This document shows positions 33,465 to 41,430 of a stretch of DNA of 64,000 bases, in pieces. Within the stretch, counting starts at the first letter, position 1. Each line of letters starts with the position of its first letter. The notes below the pieces were generated by a model that was not told the DNA's origin, did no database searches, and worked only from the letters and a program-made list of their open reading frames with translations. The translations under genes were made by a program, and so were the position numbers. The stretch is from Lacinutrix sp. Bg11-31 (lineage in GTDB: Bacteria; Bacteroidota; Bacteroidia; Flavobacteriales; Flavobacteriaceae): contig NZ_CP025118.1 of assembly GCF_002831665.1 (NCBI RefSeq), positions 2,666,001-2,730,000 of the forward strand. Reading direction: 5' to 3'.

Positions 33465-35580
33465 AAATAAAATCACCATTTATTTTTCACTTTTTTTAAG
33501 CTGCATTTCTTTTGCTCAAATAAAAAAAGACTCCGTAAAAACGCAATCTCTTGAAGAAGTTGTAATTACAGGACAATACAATGCGCAGTCTATAAAAAAG
33601 TCTATTCATAATGTTACTGTAATTAATAGAAAGCAAATTGAAAGTCAGGCGGCTAATAATTTAGCCGATTTATTAAATTTTAATCTAAATCTTACCGTTA
33701 CACCTAATGCGCAATCTGGAAAATCGACTGTTTCATTTTTTGGATTAGACTCTCAATACTTTAATGTTTTAATAGATAACATTCCATTGGTGAGTGATAA
33801 TGGTCTAGGAAACAATATCGATTTAACGCAAATAAATCTTGACGACATTGAGCGTATAGAAATCGTGGAAGGTGCTATGGGAGTTGAATATGGTGCAAAT
33901 GCTGTTTCTGGTGTTATTAATATAATTACAAAGAAAACCATTAGTAGCGATTGGAAAATTCAAGCTTTTGTACAAGAAGAAACCGTTAGCGATGAATACG
34001 AATGGTTTGATGAAGGAAGACACATACAGTCTCTTAGTATTGGACATAATATAAACGAAAAACTGTTTGCTAGAGTTGGTTTTAATATAAATCAATTTGC
34101 AGGATTCTATAATGGCAGACAAGGACAAAACCACTATATAAACGATAGTTTACGCGGTCATGATTGGTTACCTAAAACTCAATTTAACACCAATGCTTTA
34201 CTAAGTTATAATACTAACAAATTTAAGCTAGTATACAAATCGGAATATTTTAATGAGATAATTAATAACTACGGTGTTACCGTTAGAGCTAATATTGATA
34301 CCGATAACCAAACAAGTAATCCAACGTCAACCGATAAAATTTTTACAACAAACAGGTTTGTAAACAATTTAAATTTAAGCGGAAGTTTAAATTCTGGTGC
34401 AAATTATAATGCTTCATTTTCTTATCAAACTCAGAAAAGAGATTTAAACGAGTTTACTTACTACATACTTACTAAAGATAAAACCGATGAAATTGATGAA
34501 ACCTACCAATCGAGTCATGTATTTTATTCTAAAGGAGATATAAATAATCTTGTTAAAAGTGATTTTTTCAACTTTCAGTTAGGCTACGAAACTCGTTTTA
34601 TAAAAGGTTTCGATACGCAAGCTTCGGGAGATATTACACAAAAAGATAAAACTAGAAAGCAAAATAATGTTGCGTTGTTTGGTTCTTCAGAATTAAAACT
34701 GACTAATAAATTTTCGATAAGACCTGGTGTACGTTATGAGTATAATTCCTTATTCGATTCTAAATTATTAGCTTCATTAAGCACACGCTATTTAATGCCT
34801 AAAGGTTTCGAGTTACGCGCCAACGTTGGTACTTCTTACAGAACACCAAATTTTGAAGAGTTATACTACTACTTTGTCGATTCTAACCACGATGTACAAG
34901 GAAATGAAAACTTAAATCCTGAAAAAGGATATTCGGCATTTTTAACCTTAAAAAAGAGAAGTTGGTTTAAGGATACTTCTTTACAAAACACAATAAAACT
35001 TAGCTATATAGACTTAAAAGATAAAATAGATCTTGCTATTGTAAACACTGCACCTTTACAATACGAGTACATAAATATTGATACTTATAAGCTTTGGGGA
35101 ATTACACAAGAGAACAGTATAAAAAAAGATAACTGGACTTTAAATCTAGGTGGAACATTACAAGGTATTTCTAGAGTTGCAAGTAATGAAGTTAATATAG
35201 ATAATGACTTTTTATATTCTTACCAATTAAACACAAGTGCTACTTATAATGTTAAAAAATGGAAAACTGCTTTCACGTTGCTATTAAAGCATAATGGGAA
35301 GCAAAAGGGCTATGTCTCTAGTGGAACAGATGGTAATGGCAATTCTGTATTCGAAAAAACCACAACCGATGCTTATAGCTGGTTAGATGGTTCCATAAAA
35401 AAATCTTTTTTAAACAATAAAATTCAAGCAACAATTGGCGGCCGAAACCTACTAGATGTTACTAATGTAAATGTTAGTAATAATTCTACAAACGGTGTGC
35501 ATTCCTCTAGTAATAGTGCATTACTATTGGGTTACGGACGTTCTTATTACTTAAAACTATTATATAATTTAAACTTTTAA
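33451..35580 (+). CDS. TonB-dependent outer-membrane receptor
   Basis: A 709-residue outer-membrane transporter. Signal peptide to about residue 23 (C-I-S-F-A-Q); TonB box region L-E-E-V-V-I-T near 34; plug domain with V-I-N-R-K-Q-I-E-S-Q-A-A-N-N-L-A-D-L-L and I-E-R-I-E-I-V-E-G; then a long beta barrel ending Y-L-K-L-L-Y-N-L-N-F with a terminal aromatic. The absence of a SusC-type N-terminal domain and the HmuY partner suggest haem or siderophore uptake. It precedes the HmuY lipoprotein by eleven bases and is controlled by the Fur-like sites. Confidence 0.94.
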   Translation: MILNKNKITIYFSLFLSCISFAQIKKDSVKTQSLEEVVITGQYNAQSIKKSIHNVTVINRKQIESQAANNLADLLNFNLNLTVTPNAQSGKSTVSFFGLDSQYFNVLIDNIPLVSDNGLGNNIDLTQINLDDIERIEIVEGAMGVEYGANAVSGVINIITKKTISSDWKIQAFVQEETVSDEYEWFDEGRHIQSLSIGHNINEKLFARVGFNINQFAGFYNGRQGQNHYINDSLRGHDWLPKTQFNTNALLSYNTNKFKLVYKSEYFNEIINNYGVTVRANIDTDNQTSNPTSTDKIFTTNRFVNNLNLSGSLNSGANYNASFSYQTQKRDLNEFTYYILTKDKTDEIDETYQSSHVFYSKGDINNLVKSDFFNFQLGYETRFIKGFDTQASGDITQKDKTRKQNNVALFGSSELKLTNKFSIRPGVRYEYNSLFDSKLLASLSTRYLMPKGFELRANVGTSYRTPNFEELYYYFVDSNHDVQGNENLNPEKGYSAFLTLKKRSWFKDTSLQNTIKLSYIDLKDKIDLAIVNTAPLQYEYINIDTYKLWGITQENSIKKDNWTLNLGGTLQGISRVASNEVNIDNDFLYSYQLNTSATYNVKKWKTAFTLLLKHNGKQKGYVSSGTDGNGNSVFEKTTTDAYSWLDGSIKKSFLNNKIQATIGGRNLLDVTNVNVSNNSTNGVHSSSNSALLLGYGRSYYLKLLYNLNF

Positions 35581-35591
35581 AACCAATTACA

Positions 35592-36677
35592 ATGATTAAC
35601 AAATTTTTTACCTCAATTTTATGCGCCTCGGTATTACTGTTCTCAAGCTGCAGTAGCGATGACGACTCAACACCTACACAACCAATACAAGTTGTAATAG
35701 AAGGTGCTGCCATATCTCCATTAGTTGGAGGTCCAAACGAACAAAATCAAGTTTATGTAGACTTAAGTACAAACACAAGTACAGCTGTACAGCGTGATTC
35801 TTGGGATTTAGGTTTTTATTCTGAATCAGAATTTAGAGTAGCTATAAATGGATCTATTTATATGGCAACTGCTGAATTAACGGTTTCAGATATAGATGCT
35901 GTGAATTCGTCTAATGCAGAAGTGCAAGACTTACAAACAAGAGTTGCTGTTGGTACTTTTCAAGCTGAAACTGCTGGATTTATAGATGCTCCAACTGGTG
36001 AAATTAGCGGAACTGCTATTTCTGCTATTTCTGAAACTGATGTAGAAAACCATGTCTATTTAGTAAACTTAGGCTTTGAGGTTGGAACAGCAACGCCTTC
36101 TAACGGAAGTGTTGAAGTTTCTGGTGCTGCTAGAGGTTGGAAAAAAATTAGAATTTTAAAAGACGGAAACAATTACGTTTTACAATATGCTGATTTGGAT
36201 GCTACAACTCATGAAGTAGTTACTATTGCTAAAAATGCAGATTATAATTATACATTCTTTAGCTTTAATACTGAAACAGAGGTTAGTGTAGAACCAGTTA
36301 AAACAAACTGGGATTTAAACTTTAGTGTTTTTACAAATGAAATATCAGGTTATGGTGCTTATGGTTATTCAGATTTTGTAGTTAATAATACAAAAGCAAG
36401 CGCAACTGTTTACATGATAGATACAGATACTGAAGCTTTAGCTTATGACGATTTTACGTTAGCAGATGTTGAAAACACAAACTTCTCAAACGACCAACGT
36501 GCAATTGGAAGCAGCTGGAGAAATGGTGGTGGACCAGGAACATTACCTTCTTTAAAAGAAAACGTGTTTTACATAGTAAATGATACCGATGGTAATTTAT
36601 ATAAGCTTAAATTTTTAGCTTTAACAGATGCTTCCGGAGAACGTGGTTACCCAGAATTTGTTTATAGTTTATTATAA
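35592..36677 (+). CDS. HmuY-family haem-binding lipoprotein
   Basis: A 361-residue lipoprotein: lipobox L-L-F-S-S-C with Cys at residue 20, followed by an acidic S-S-D-D-D-S tether typical of surface export. The body fits the HmuY family: S-W-D-L-G-F-Y-S near 76-83 and a repeat of W-D-L-N-F-S later, a paired beta layout seen in HmuY. HmuY of Porphyromonas is a secreted haemophore that hands haem to the TonB receptor HmuR. The sequence lacks an obvious counterpart of the two ligand histidines by eye, so haem binding needs testing. Co-transcribed with the receptor. Confidence 0.85.
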   Translation: MINKFFTSILCASVLLFSSCSSDDDSTPTQPIQVVIEGAAISPLVGGPNEQNQVYVDLSTNTSTAVQRDSWDLGFYSESEFRVAINGSIYMATAELTVSDIDAVNSSNAEVQDLQTRVAVGTFQAETAGFIDAPTGEISGTAISAISETDVENHVYLVNLGFEVGTATPSNGSVEVSGAARGWKKIRILKDGNNYVLQYADLDATTHEVVTIAKNADYNYTFFSFNTETEVSVEPVKTNWDLNFSVFTNEISGYGAYGYSDFVVNNTKASATVYMIDTDTEALAYDDFTLADVENTNFSNDQRAIGSSWRNGGGPGTLPSLKENVFYIVNDTDGNLYKLKFLALTDASGERGYPEFVYSLL

Positions 36678-36709
36678 TAAATTTTATTTTAGAGTTAATT
36701 AAAATGAAA

Positions 36710-36735
36710 AAAGCCACTCAAATTTGAGTGGCTTT
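36710..36735. terminator. Bidirectional terminator
   Basis: A perfect 26-base palindrome (AAAGCCACTCAAA/TTTGAGTGGCTTT) with A and T runs at both ends, between the convergent HmuY and carbonic-anhydrase genes. It should end both operons. Confidence 0.85.
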
Positions 36736-36742
36736 ACCTGTG

Positions 36743-37369
36743 TTAATCTAAGTGATAAATCTCACGAATGCTTTCCAGAATGTTTTCAAAATCTATTTTT
36801 AGATCTATCAATTTTCCTGTATGAATATCGAAAACCCAACCATGTACTGCTAAACCTCTTCCACGAGCTGCTTTTTGAACTGCAGCTGTTTTAATTAGGT
36901 TAACACATTGCTCTTGTACATTTAATTCTACTAGGCGCTCGTACTTTTTTTCTTCATCTTCTATTGCATTTAGCTCTGTATTGTGTATTCGGTACACATC
37001 GCGAATATTACGTAACCAAGGATTTAGTATTCCTAAATCTGCAGATTGCATTGCTGCTTTAACTCCACCACAACCATAATGGCCACAAACAACAACATGG
37101 TTTACTTTTAAATGTGATACTGCATATTCTACTACAGACATTGCATTTAAATCTGTACCAATAACCATATTTGCAATGTTACGGTGTACAAAAACATCTC
37201 CAGGTCCTAATCCCATTAATTCCTCGGCAGTTACTCTACTGTCTGAGCAACCTATAAATAAAAGCTCTGGATTTTGTCCTTCTCCTAATTTATCGAAATA
37301 TTTATCGTCTTCGTTTAGCTTAGCCTTAATCCACTCTTTATTGTTTTCAAAAACGTTATCTAGCTTCAT
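36743..37369 (-). CDS. Beta-carbonic anhydrase
   Basis: A 208-residue beta-class carbonic anhydrase interconverting CO2 and bicarbonate. Zinc ligands are visible: Cys in I-G-C-S-D-S-R (about residue 41), His and Cys in G-H-Y-G-C-G-G-V-K (about 97-100), with the Asp-Arg dyad of C-S-D-S-R. No signal peptide, so cytosolic. It is the last gene of the SulP run, twelve bases after the SulP transporter stop, and probably equilibrates imported bicarbonate. Confidence 0.95.
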   Translation of the reverse strand: MKLDNVFENNKEWIKAKLNEDDKYFDKLGEGQNPELLFIGCSDSRVTAEELMGLGPGDVFVHRNIANMVIGTDLNAMSVVEYAVSHLKVNHVVVCGHYGCGGVKAAMQSADLGILNPWLRNIRDVYRIHNTELNAIEDEEKKYERLVELNVQEQCVNLIKTAAVQKAARGRGLAVHGWVFDIHTGKLIDLKIDFENILESIREIYHLD

Positions 37370-37381
37370 AATTTTAAGTTT

Positions 37382-39244
37382 TTAATGTTTGTCTTCTACG
37401 TTATCTTTAACCCATTTTAAACAGGCTTTAAAATTACTAAAAATACGATCATTCGGTATAAAATCTGGAATTATATCAATACGTTCCATCATATATCGTG
37501 GTTGTTGTAAAAGTCCAACAAAAACGACATCGATATCTTTCTTTTTTAAATCTAAAAGCATGTCTTCCATAGCATACAAACCAGATTGATCCATATATTG
37601 CATACGTCCTAATCTTAAAATAACAAATCTTGCTGTATCAGGAATTTGCAATGTTAATGCTTGAAAATCACTAGTCGACCCAAAGAATAATGGTCCTTTT
37701 AAATGTTTAATAAACACCTCTTCTTTTAATTGTTGTGGGAAATTTGTCTCGTCTTCCCATGTTTCTTCTTTTAATGATTTTACATCTGAACGTTCTGCTG
37801 TTAAATCACCAATTTTCTTCATAAACATTAAAGAAGCAATTACAAGACCAATACCAACTGCATAAATTAAATCCCAGAAAGTAGATAGTAATAATACGAT
37901 GATCATTATTAATACTTCTGAACTTAATTTTAAAGGTCCTATTTTAATATCTCTTGGTAAACTTGGTATAGCTTTAAGTCCTTTATAATCCATAACACCA
38001 ATACCAACAGTTATTAAAATACCTGCTAAAACTGCTGCTGGAATTTTAGATGCTACAGGTCCTAATGCCAACATAACTACTAATAACATAATGCCTGCAA
38101 TCATTCCTGAAAGCTTTGTTTTTCCTCCTGCATTAATATTTACAACGGTTCTTATAGTTGCTCCTGCACCAGGAATACCTCCAAAAATCGCTGCAATACT
38201 GTTACCAATTCCTTGACCAATTAATTCTTTGTTAGGTTTGTGTTTTGTTTTAGTCATATTATCTGCAACAACACTTGTTAATAAAGAATCTATTGCCCCT
38301 AATAAAGATAATGTAAGAGCAGTAAAAATATATGGAGTAATACTACCCATACTGAAGGAAGTAAACATTTCTAATTTTGGAATTGGAATACCTCCTGGAA
38401 TCTCAGAAATTGGTCTATAGCCCAAACTAAAGCCATAAGCTATTCCAGACATAACAACTAGAGCAACCAAAGTACTTGGTATTGCTGTTGTAATACGTTT
38501 AAAACCATAAATAATTAATATCGTTCCTAGGGCCAACATTAGTTCTAACCAATTAATGTTTTTTAAGGCTCTTGGTAATACTCTCAACGCTCCAATTGTA
38601 CCAGAAGCTTCTTTTGCCGCTAATGTTTGAGATTCGTTTAAAATCTCTTCTGGTGTAATTAAATCTGCTCGTGTTATTGTTTCTTTAAAGTTTTCTAAAA
38701 CTAAAATACCTTGACCAGCTTCATCTTTAAGTATATTCTCAAGGATAACTTCTTCGGCTTGTGGTTTAAATTGTTCAACAAACTCCATATCTTCTTTTGG
38801 GTAATAACCAATAGAAGGTAAAACTTGTGTAAGTAATATTATAACTCCAATTGCAGTCATGAAACCAGAAACAACAGGATATGGTATGTATCTAATATAT
38901 TTACCTAGACCTAAAAAACCAAGTCCTACTTGTATTAATCCTGCTAATAAAAAGACTGTTAATATTGCAGGTAATGCTTTGTCTATACTACCATCGTTTG
39001 CCGCAACAATACCAGCAATTATAACCATACTTACCGCTGTCATTGGAGCAGTAGGTCCAGATATTTGTGTTGGTGTGCCGCCAAAAAGAGCAGCAAAGAA
39101 ACTAATAAATATAGCACCATAAAGCCCTGCTTCTGGTCCTAAACCTGAAGACACTCCAAATGCCAATGCTAATGGTAGTGCTACAATTCCTGCTGTGATA
39201 CCTCCAAAGGCATCTCCTTTAAAATTGGAAAAAAAGTTTTTCAT
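37382..39244 (-). CDS. SulP-family anion (bicarbonate) transporter
   Basis: A 620-residue SulP transporter with about 12-14 membrane helices (residues 1-470) and a C-terminal STAS domain (about 505-620). Family motifs include G-G-I-T-A-G-I-V-A-L-P-L-A-L-A-F-G at the N-terminus and G-G-I-P-G-A-G-A-T-I-R-T-V-V-N-I in the core. SulP proteins move sulfate or bicarbonate; two carbonic anhydrases in the same run favour bicarbonate, as in BicA. An insertion of ~60 residues after helix 5 (about residues 150-215) makes it longer than its paralogue upstream. Substrate is inferred. Confidence 0.92.
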   Translation of the reverse strand: MKNFFSNFKGDAFGGITAGIVALPLALAFGVSSGLGPEAGLYGAIFISFFAALFGGTPTQISGPTAPMTAVSMVIIAGIVAANDGSIDKALPAILTVFLLAGLIQVGLGFLGLGKYIRYIPYPVVSGFMTAIGVIILLTQVLPSIGYYPKEDMEFVEQFKPQAEEVILENILKDEAGQGILVLENFKETITRADLITPEEILNESQTLAAKEASGTIGALRVLPRALKNINWLELMLALGTILIIYGFKRITTAIPSTLVALVVMSGIAYGFSLGYRPISEIPGGIPIPKLEMFTSFSMGSITPYIFTALTLSLLGAIDSLLTSVVADNMTKTKHKPNKELIGQGIGNSIAAIFGGIPGAGATIRTVVNINAGGKTKLSGMIAGIMLLVVMLALGPVASKIPAAVLAGILITVGIGVMDYKGLKAIPSLPRDIKIGPLKLSSEVLIMIIVLLLSTFWDLIYAVGIGLVIASLMFMKKIGDLTAERSDVKSLKEETWEDETNFPQQLKEEVFIKHLKGPLFFGSTSDFQALTLQIPDTARFVILRLGRMQYMDQSGLYAMEDMLLDLKKKDIDVVFVGLLQQPRYMMERIDIIPDFIPNDRIFSNFKACLKWVKDNVEDKH

Positions 39245-39279
39245 TTATCTTGTTTTATTTCTTGTATTGTTGGTATTTC

Positions 39280-39942
39280 TTAAAAGTTAAAGAATGTAAT
39301 AACATTTAATTGATCTCTGTTACTCGTTTCAAAAAACTGATTCATATAACCAATCTCTATTTTTAATGATTTATTAAACTTGTAACCTAAACCTCCATAC
39401 ATTCTATTTCTATCGAAAACAGAAGATTCTGTATTTAAAAAAATCTCATTATAGGCTGAAAGATAATACTTGTTATCTTCTTTTCCGGTTAACGGGATAT
39501 TAAAACCTAAAAAATAACGAAAACGCATTTTAAAATCGGTTTCAACAAAACGTTGTTCGAAACGATAACGATGACTTAAAGCTACGCTACCAATTTTTTG
39601 CTTAGTTGTAAATTGCTGAAATATGCGGTGTTCGTTTACATCAATTTTCTCGTCTAATCCTTCTCTATAATTTTGAGATAGAATATAACCATATCCTAGC
39701 AAAATATTGTTATTGTTTTCTGATAAATTATAACCAATACCTGTTCTTAACAATAATTGTTCTAAATCGTCTATAGCATTATAGCTTCGATACTGCACTT
39801 CATTATGGATATTCCATTTACTATCAAGCTTCTTGTTCCCAATATATACTAGCCAATTCCCGAAATCACTTTCTTGTGCATGTATAAAATTAGGCAGCAC
39901 TAACAATAATGTTAGTGCTGCCATAGTTATTCTCTTTTTCAT
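39280..39942 (-). CDS. DUF2490 outer-membrane beta-barrel protein
   Basis: A 220-residue outer-membrane protein: signal peptide M-K-K-R-I-T-M-A-A-L then a hydrophobic core ending I-H-A-Q, and a barrel of alternating strands ending in N-V-I-T-F-F-N-F with the aromatic terminus typical of BamA substrates. It fits DUF2490, a family often beside SulP or carbonic-anhydrase genes. I chose ATG 39942; an upstream in-frame ATG at 39969 would overlap the carbonic anhydrase stop (ATGAATAG) and lengthen the n-region. It may form a pore for bicarbonate or other small anions; inference from context. A strong hairpin is buried in its first codons. Confidence 0.85.
   Translation of the reverse strand: MKKRITMAALTLLLVLPNFIHAQESDFGNWLVYIGNKKLDSKWNIHNEVQYRSYNAIDDLEQLLLRTGIGYNLSENNNNILLGYGYILSQNYREGLDEKIDVNEHRIFQQFTTKQKIGSVALSHRYRFEQRFVETDFKMRFRYFLGFNIPLTGKEDNKYYLSAYNEIFLNTESSVFDRNRMYGGLGYKFNKSLKIEIGYMNQFFETSNRDQLNVITFFNF
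39893..39922 (-). promoter_or_regulatory. Hairpin in the first codons of the DUF2490 gene
   Basis: A perfect 13-bp inverted repeat (39893-39905 and 39910-39922, GGCAGCACTAACA) around a four-base loop, covering codons 7-17 after the ATG at 39942. In mRNA this is a strong stem about 20 bases after the start codon. No T run follows, so it is not an intrinsic terminator. It could limit translation or mark an RNA-processing point. Confidence 0.45.
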
Positions 39943-39961
39943 TTTATTTTTAGATATTCTT

Positions 39962-40591
39962 CTATTCATAAAATTTTACTTCACCTGTATTTACATTGTA
40001 CATGGCTCCTATAATTTTAATTTCACCGGCTTTTTCCATCTCGGTAAGTATTGGGCTTTCTGCATGAATTCTATCTATCATTAATTCTACATTAATGTGC
40101 GATACTTCATCAACAAAATCTAAGTTTTTAGAAGTTCTTAAAGCTTCTTCTTTAGGTTCTAAAACAGCATTAACTGCTGGTGTTATTTTTTGAACTAACT
40201 TAGTTAAGTTACCCATTTCTGCATGGTCACAAGCTCCTTTTACAGCTCCACAACTAGTATGGCCCAAAACAACAATAAGTTCTGTACCTGCTAATTTGCA
40301 AGCAAATTCCATACTACCTAAAATGTCTTCGTTTACAATATTACCTGCAACACGTACACTAAAAATATCTCCTAAACCTTGATCGAACACCAACTCTGCT
40401 GAAACTCTAGAATCTATACAGCTTAAAATAGTAGCGAAAGGAAATTGCCCATCACTAGTATCGTTTACTTGCTCTAAAAGATTTCTATTGGCTTTTAAAT
40501 TGTTTTGAAATCTTTGGTTTCCTTCTTTTAAATATTGTAATGACTTTTCAGGTGTCATTGTCGATTGCGTTTCTTTTGTATGTGCTTTCAT
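39962..40591 (-). CDS. Beta-carbonic anhydrase
   Basis: A 209-residue beta-class enzyme distinct from the one at 36743. Zinc ligand regions are S-C-I-D-S-R (near residue 58), G-H-T-S-C-G-A-V-K (near 112-120). The N-terminal L-Q-Y-L-K-E-G-N-Q-R-F and the R-V-A-G-N-I-V block are characteristic of the branch often encoded next to SulP genes. No signal peptide, cytosolic. It is preceded by the stress-protein gene and followed by DUF2490; two carbonic anhydrases in one run suggests a real need for bicarbonate exchange. Confidence 0.94.
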   Translation of the reverse strand: MKAHTKETQSTMTPEKSLQYLKEGNQRFQNNLKANRNLLEQVNDTSDGQFPFATILSCIDSRVSAELVFDQGLGDIFSVRVAGNIVNEDILGSMEFACKLAGTELIVVLGHTSCGAVKGACDHAEMGNLTKLVQKITPAVNAVLEPKEEALRTSKNLDFVDEVSHINVELMIDRIHAESPILTEMEKAGEIKIIGAMYNVNTGEVKFYE

Positions 40592-40623
40592 ATGTCTTGT
40601 TTTTAAATTTAAATTGTTTTTTA

Positions 40624-41424
40624 CTATGCTTCAGAAACTAATAATGAAACATTTAACTGACTTATTATTTTATTTAATGGTGTTTCTGCTGTGTTTTTGG
40701 TTTTATCTTGAACTCTATCGATACACAACAAATTAATATTACTTTTTAATAAATAGGAAGAAAGTGTATTCATAGCGTTAGTGTTTTCTTCAAAAACATA
40801 CTCTTCCATTTTTTCTTCATTTTCTACAGAAGCCTTTTTTATTTCCTTTTGGCTATTAATAATCTTAAAAGATTTTAAAGGAGCTTTAGTATGCGTTATT
40901 AAATCTTTCGAGAATTTAGTGTTTAATACTCTATTCGAATCATTAAAAATGCCTAAAGTCATTTTTTCGTTTGGTACTAGTGCATTTTCATTAGCCGTAA
41001 TCATCACAGCGCCTTTAAATTCTTTTAAAATAAAACGAGTAATACTATCTCCAATTAATTGAAGTGGGCTAGAATCGCGCTGTCCTAAAACAATAATATC
41101 TGGATTATAAACTTTAATGTAATTACGAATCTCTTCTTTTACTTTTCCAAAAGAATAACTGTAATCTATTGCTACATTATATTCTTTAGCAATAGGATCT
41201 ATTAATGCTTTTATTTCCTTTTTAGTATTAATATGCTCTTCATTTAAAGTTCTAATTGCAGATAATTGATTGTCTCCTTCTACAATATCTATATGCTTTT
41301 TTACATTAAATAATGTTACTTCTCCACCAATCATATTAGCTAAGCTTATGCTACTTTTTATAGAAGAACTTGTGTTTTTCTTTAAATCTGAAAGTACTAG
41401 TATTTTATATTTATTATTTTTCAT
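40624..41424 (-). CDS. Universal stress protein
   Basis: A 266-residue UspA-type protein. The first ~145 residues form a complete Usp domain: N-terminal K-I-L-V-L-S-D-L, and the ATP loop region G-Q-R-D-S-S-P-L-Q-L-I-G-D-S-I-T-R (G-x-x-x-x-x-G-S/D). The second half is a degenerate repeat of the fold. Such proteins bind ATP and modulate partner activity. It is six bases from the SulP stop and 32 bases before the carbonic anhydrase, so it may regulate the transporter or respond to its flux. Confidence 0.85.
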   Translation of the reverse strand: MKNNKYKILVLSDLKKNTSSSIKSSISLANMIGGEVTLFNVKKHIDIVEGDNQLSAIRTLNEEHINTKKEIKALIDPIAKEYNVAIDYSYSFGKVKEEIRNYIKVYNPDIIVLGQRDSSPLQLIGDSITRFILKEFKGAVMITANENALVPNEKMTLGIFNDSNRVLNTKFSKDLITHTKAPLKSFKIINSQKEIKKASVENEEKMEEYVFEENTNAMNTLSSYLLKSNINLLCIDRVQDKTKNTAETPLNKIISQLNVSLLVSEA

Positions 41425-41430
41425 AGTATT

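Noticed and set aside
39893..39922. Hairpin in DUF2490 as an intrinsic terminator
   Set aside because: No T run follows on the minus strand and it lies inside the coding region, after the start codon.
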